Shown: piece by piece, positions 14,570-17,480 of the stretch
Position numbering within the stretch: the stretch's first letter is position 1
Layout: every line of letters begins with the position of its first letter
Assembly (NCBI GenBank): GCA_937967285.1
Contig: CALBSU010000326.1
Coordinates: 1-17,480, forward strand
DNA length: 17,480 nt
Reading direction: 5' to 3'
Source of the DNA: an uncultured Acidobacteriota bacterium
Lineage (GTDB): Bacteria; Acidobacteriota; Blastocatellia; RBC074
Made by a program: the position numbers and the translations under genes
Notes under the pieces: model-generated
What the model saw: only the letters and a program-made list of their open reading frames with translations
Database searches by the model: none
Told to the model about the DNA's origin: nothing

Positions 14570-14599
14570 AAATCTTCCACCTTTCGACAGCCCCCGGAC

Positions 14600-14615
14600 G
14601 CATTACAATCAATGC
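14600..14615 (-). other. Small hairpin in the leader of the barrel gene
   Basis: GCATT and AATGC arms separated by 6 nt form a perfect five-pair inverted repeat about 31-46 nt before the ATG. It is weak on its own but lies in the same leader as the larger hairpin at 14675-14691. Confidence 0.3.
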
Positions 14616-14647
14616 ACCGCTTCCGCATCGGGCTTCAAAGGGAAATG

Positions 14648-14698
14648 CACCACTACATTTCTATCTATCCCAGCCCGGGCCCCCGGCCCGGTGTGGTG
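14648..14698 (-). other. Nested inverted repeat (hairpin) in the leader of the barrel gene
   Basis: A GC-only inner stem CCGGGC/GCCCGG (14675-14680 and 14686-14691, 5-nt loop) lies inside an outer stem CACCAC/GTGGTG (14648-14653 and 14693-14698). It is 79 to 129 nt before the barrel-gene ATG and downstream of the predicted promoter, so it would be in the 5' untranslated leader. No T-run follows on the minus strand, which argues against a standard intrinsic terminator for the glycosyltransferase gene upstream, although a non-canonical one is possible. Confidence 0.4.
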
Positions 14699-14724
14699 TC
14701 TATTGAACGAGTCTTCGTCCTGAA

Positions 14725-14753
14725 ATTGTCGATTATCGGCAGGTCCAAGTCAA
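14725..14753 (-). promoter_or_regulatory. Candidate sigma-70 promoter of the barrel protein/kinase unit
   Basis: Read leftward: TTGACT (14753-14748), a 17-bp spacer, then GACAAT (14730-14725). This gives five of six consensus matches at -35 and four of six at -10 with ideal spacing. Transcription would start near 14718, giving a leader of about 150 nt. The assignment rests on pattern alone. Confidence 0.45.
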
Positions 14754-14771
14754 GGAAATAAAAGGAAATAA
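14752..14771. repeat. Two tandem copies of a 10-bp AT-rich unit
   Basis: AAGGAAATAA occurs twice in direct succession, just upstream of and touching the -35 box of the candidate promoter at 14725-14753. On the minus strand it is TTATTTCCTT repeated. It could act like an AT-rich UP element or be chance. Confidence 0.5.
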
Positions 14772-14792
14772 ACGGATCCGGAGGGCCGGCGG

Positions 14793-16079
14793 CTACTTGC
14801 GCGTGGTGGAGCGGACCGAGTCTTTTTTGAGGGCTCCCGAGCGGCTGGTCTGGTCGGTCGAGGACCTCGGTCTGGGCCGCTTCAGGATGACCGTTTTTGA
14901 GGGTGAGATCATCTCGTAACTGATCCCGCGCCAGGTGATCCGGCGTGTCATGGCGGACGCTGCGAAATTATAGAGATAGAGCAGAGAAGCCAGCGGGCCG
15001 AGCAGCGCATGGGCCCAAACCTGACGGCCGATGTGCCGGCGATGATCCGGGAGCATGCGCATGGCCTGGATGACTCGCAGAACGCCGGAGGCCGATCCGA
15101 GAAGAAAGATCGCCGTCAGCAGGGCCGGCAGGCTTCCGACGAAGCCGCCGATCGACGCGGCGATCAGGCCGCCCCAGAAGACCAGATTGTAGAATCCGTG
15201 GGTCAGGAAGGCGAACTTCCATACTCCCTGCGAATAGACGCGCGTGATCCTGATCTGGCGGGTCGTGAATTCGAGCAGATCTCCCAGACCGATGTCGACG
15301 TGCGAGGGAACCAGGCAGAGCGGTACGAACCTGATCTTCTGTCCCGCTTCGCGGACAGCGGCGGTCAGGGCGTAGTCGTCGCTCAGGGCTCCCTGCCAGC
15401 GCCGCCGGATGTCGAGTTTTTCGAAGTTCTCGCGTCTGATGGCGGTGCTTCCGCCCCACGCCAGTCCGGATTTCTCTCCAAGCAGTGTCAGTGCGCTGGC
15501 GTTCCAGACCGACAAAAGTCTCGATGCGAGCCATCTCCCCGGACGCGAGATCCCGCTCTCGGGGATGAACCACCTGAAACCGGTCGTCGCCCCGATGCGC
15601 TTGTCGCCGAGAGGCGCCACCAGCTCAGCCAGCCATTGACGGCCGGGCCGGGCATCCGAATCCGCGAAGACCAGAATCTCGGCCCGACGATCGATCGTTC
15701 CGAGCATCTCCAGCGCCGCCAGCAGGTTATGCACCTTCTGGCCGCGGTCCTTCGCCTCGCCGGCCGTGATCATCCACGCGGATCGCCGGGCCTGTTTGAT
15801 CAGTTTCGAGATCACTCCGTGGGCCGGATCCCGCTCGCTCTCGGTCACGAAGATCACTTCGTATTCGCGATATTCCTGCACCAGCAGCGCCCGGATGTTC
15901 TCCTCGAACTCATGATCGAGCCCCTTGCAGGGAACGATCACCATCGCCTTGGGCTGATACCGGTTCTGCCTCATCGTCCGCCACCGCCCGACATACCGCG
16001 CGAAACGAACTCCCGCCAGCAGCGCCAGCAGGCTCTGCAGCAGCAATATCACGGCGGCTATGATCAGGATGGTTTTCAT
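14793..16079 (-). CDS. Family-2 glycosyltransferase, membrane-bound (ceramide glucosyltransferase/HpnI-like)
   Basis: A 428-residue inner-membrane glycosyltransferase. One N-terminal TM helix (3-24) precedes a GT-A catalytic domain (about 44-285), and hydrophobic segments follow at about 290-335 and 355-375. Motifs are [16 protein letters not shown] (48-62) at the nucleotide-sugar end, the metal-binding FADSDARPG with Asp140 and Asp142, and LSDDYALT with Asp234 and Asp235 as the likely catalytic base region. The acceptor-side motif appears as RQIRITRVY (274-282) instead of the usual QxxRW. The tail from about 398 is basic and Ser/Thr-rich ([25 protein letters not shown]) and probably cytoplasmic. 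The nearest families glycosylate lipids such as ceramide or hopanoids; the true acceptor is not readable. The ATG 16077-16079 has no clear Shine-Dalgarno. A heptamer repeat lies 12-47 nt upstream. Confidence 0.83.
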   Translation of the reverse strand: MKTILIIAAVILLLQSLLALLAGVRFARYVGRWRTMRQNRYQPKAMVIVPCKGLDHEFEENIRALLVQEYREYEVIFVTESERDPAHGVISKLIKQARRSAWMITAGEAKDRGQKVHNLLAALEMLGTIDRRAEILVFADSDARPGRQWLAELVAPLGDKRIGATTGFRWFIPESGISRPGRWLASRLLSVWNASALTLLGEKSGLAWGGSTAIRRENFEKLDIRRRWQGALSDDYALTAAVREAGQKIRFVPLCLVPSHVDIGLGDLLEFTTRQIRITRVYSQGVWKFAFLTHGFYNLVFWGGLIAASIGGFVGSLPALLTAIFLLGSASGVLRVIQAMRMLPDHRRHIGRQVWAHALLGPLASLLYLYNFAASAMTRRITWRGISYEMISPSKTVILKRPRPRSSTDQTSRSGALKKDSVRSTTRK

Positions 16080-16091
16080 CGAACCGAAGAC

Positions 16092-16126
16092 AGTAAAAAG
16101 TAGAAAGTAGAAAGTTAAAAGTAGAA
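16092..16126. repeat. Heptanucleotide tandem repeat, five units, upstream of the glycosyltransferase
   Basis: Five head-to-tail 7-bp units on the plus strand: AGTAAAA, AGTAGAA, AGTAGAA, AGTTAAA, AGTAGAA. Three are identical and two differ by one or two bases. On the minus strand the unit reads TTCTACT. The array ends 12 nt before the glycosyltransferase ATG, where a ribosome site would normally be, and is strikingly AT-rich compared with its surroundings. Confidence 0.85.
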
Positions 16127-16182
16127 AGGGTGAACAGTTTGCAGTTCTGTCCGGCCCTGTCTGCTCTTCCGGGGCGGTCAGC

Positions 16183-16209
16183 CATTTTCATTCATGTCGA
16201 TTGAAAATG
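16183..16209 (-). other. Inverted repeat downstream of the nuclease gene
   Basis: CATTTTCA (16183-16190) and TGAAAATG (16202-16209) form a perfect eight-pair inverted repeat with an 11-nt loop, starting about 30 nt after the SbcD-type stop codon. No T-run follows on the minus strand, so it may be a weak terminator, an mRNA 3' structure or a protein-binding palindrome. Confidence 0.4.
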
Positions 16210-16238
16210 CCAGTGGAATGATCGTTCCGGCCGATAAA

Positions 16239-17480
<1,242 letters not shown>

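Noticed and set aside
14675..14691. Intrinsic terminator for the glycosyltransferase gene
   Set aside because: The stem is strong, but no T-run follows on the minus strand and it sits over 100 nt after the stop, downstream of a candidate promoter for the next gene.
15009..16103. 364-residue open frame on the plus strand inside the glycosyltransferase
   Set aside because: Antisense to an intact GT2 gene; Arg/Gln/Asp-rich translation without motifs.

Overview
The window comes from a GC-rich, Gram-negative-type bacterium. Evidence is an outer-membrane barrel protein with an N-terminal carboxypeptidase-regulatory domain, TTG as well as ATG starts, and dense Shine-Dalgarno-led operons. The mix of that barrel gene, a PDZ/multi-TM/GAF/PAS histidine kinase, a group 3b-type [NiFe] hydrogenase and a heptanucleotide tandem repeat recalls Acidobacteriota or a neighbouring phylum. 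That placement is a guess; no marker gene in the window settles it.

Layout. A CBS-domain gene runs off the left edge on the minus strand (1-309). Divergent from it is a plus-strand pair: a CorC/HlyC-type membrane protein (490-1806) overlapped by 11 bp by a P2A (Ca2+-type) P-type ATPase (1796-4567). This looks like a divalent-cation transport unit. It converges, with only 3 bp between stop codons, on a long minus-strand block that fills the rest of the window.

The centre of that block is a tightly packed six-gene [NiFe]-hydrogenase operon, transcribed right to left. The order is Fe-S beta subunit (8411-9559), cyclic-nucleotide-binding-domain protein (7947-8414), FAD/NAD(P)H gamma subunit (7147-7950), small subunit (6368-7144), large subunit (5073-6371) and maturation protease (4571-5080). 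Four junctions overlap and the fifth has a 2-nt gap. Subunit order matches the Pyrococcus-type cytoplasmic NAD(P)-linked sulfhydrogenase, except for the extra CNB-domain gene. A sigma-54-like -24/-12 element lies upstream of the first gene.

Upstream of the hydrogenase operon is a second minus-strand unit: an outer-membrane beta-barrel protein (12710-14569) and, 27 nt after it, a 984-residue membrane histidine kinase (9728-12682) with a periplasmic PDZ domain. The barrel gene has a sigma-70-like promoter and a leader with a GC-rich hairpin. Further right are a family-2 glycosyltransferase (14793-16079), preceded by five copies of a heptamer repeat, and a 3'-complete SbcD/Mre11-type nuclease gene that runs off the right edge (16239-17480).

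There is no gene-free stretch over 300 bases. The largest gaps are 14570-14792 (223 bp), 310-489 (180 bp), 9560-9727 (168 bp) and 16080-16238 (159 bp). I saw no tRNA, rRNA, CRISPR array, insertion sequence or attachment site. Working model (inference): the hydrogenase exchanges electrons between H2 and NAD(P)H in the cytoplasm. It may be under sigma-54/activator control, but the kinase next door cannot be shown to be its regulator from sequence alone.
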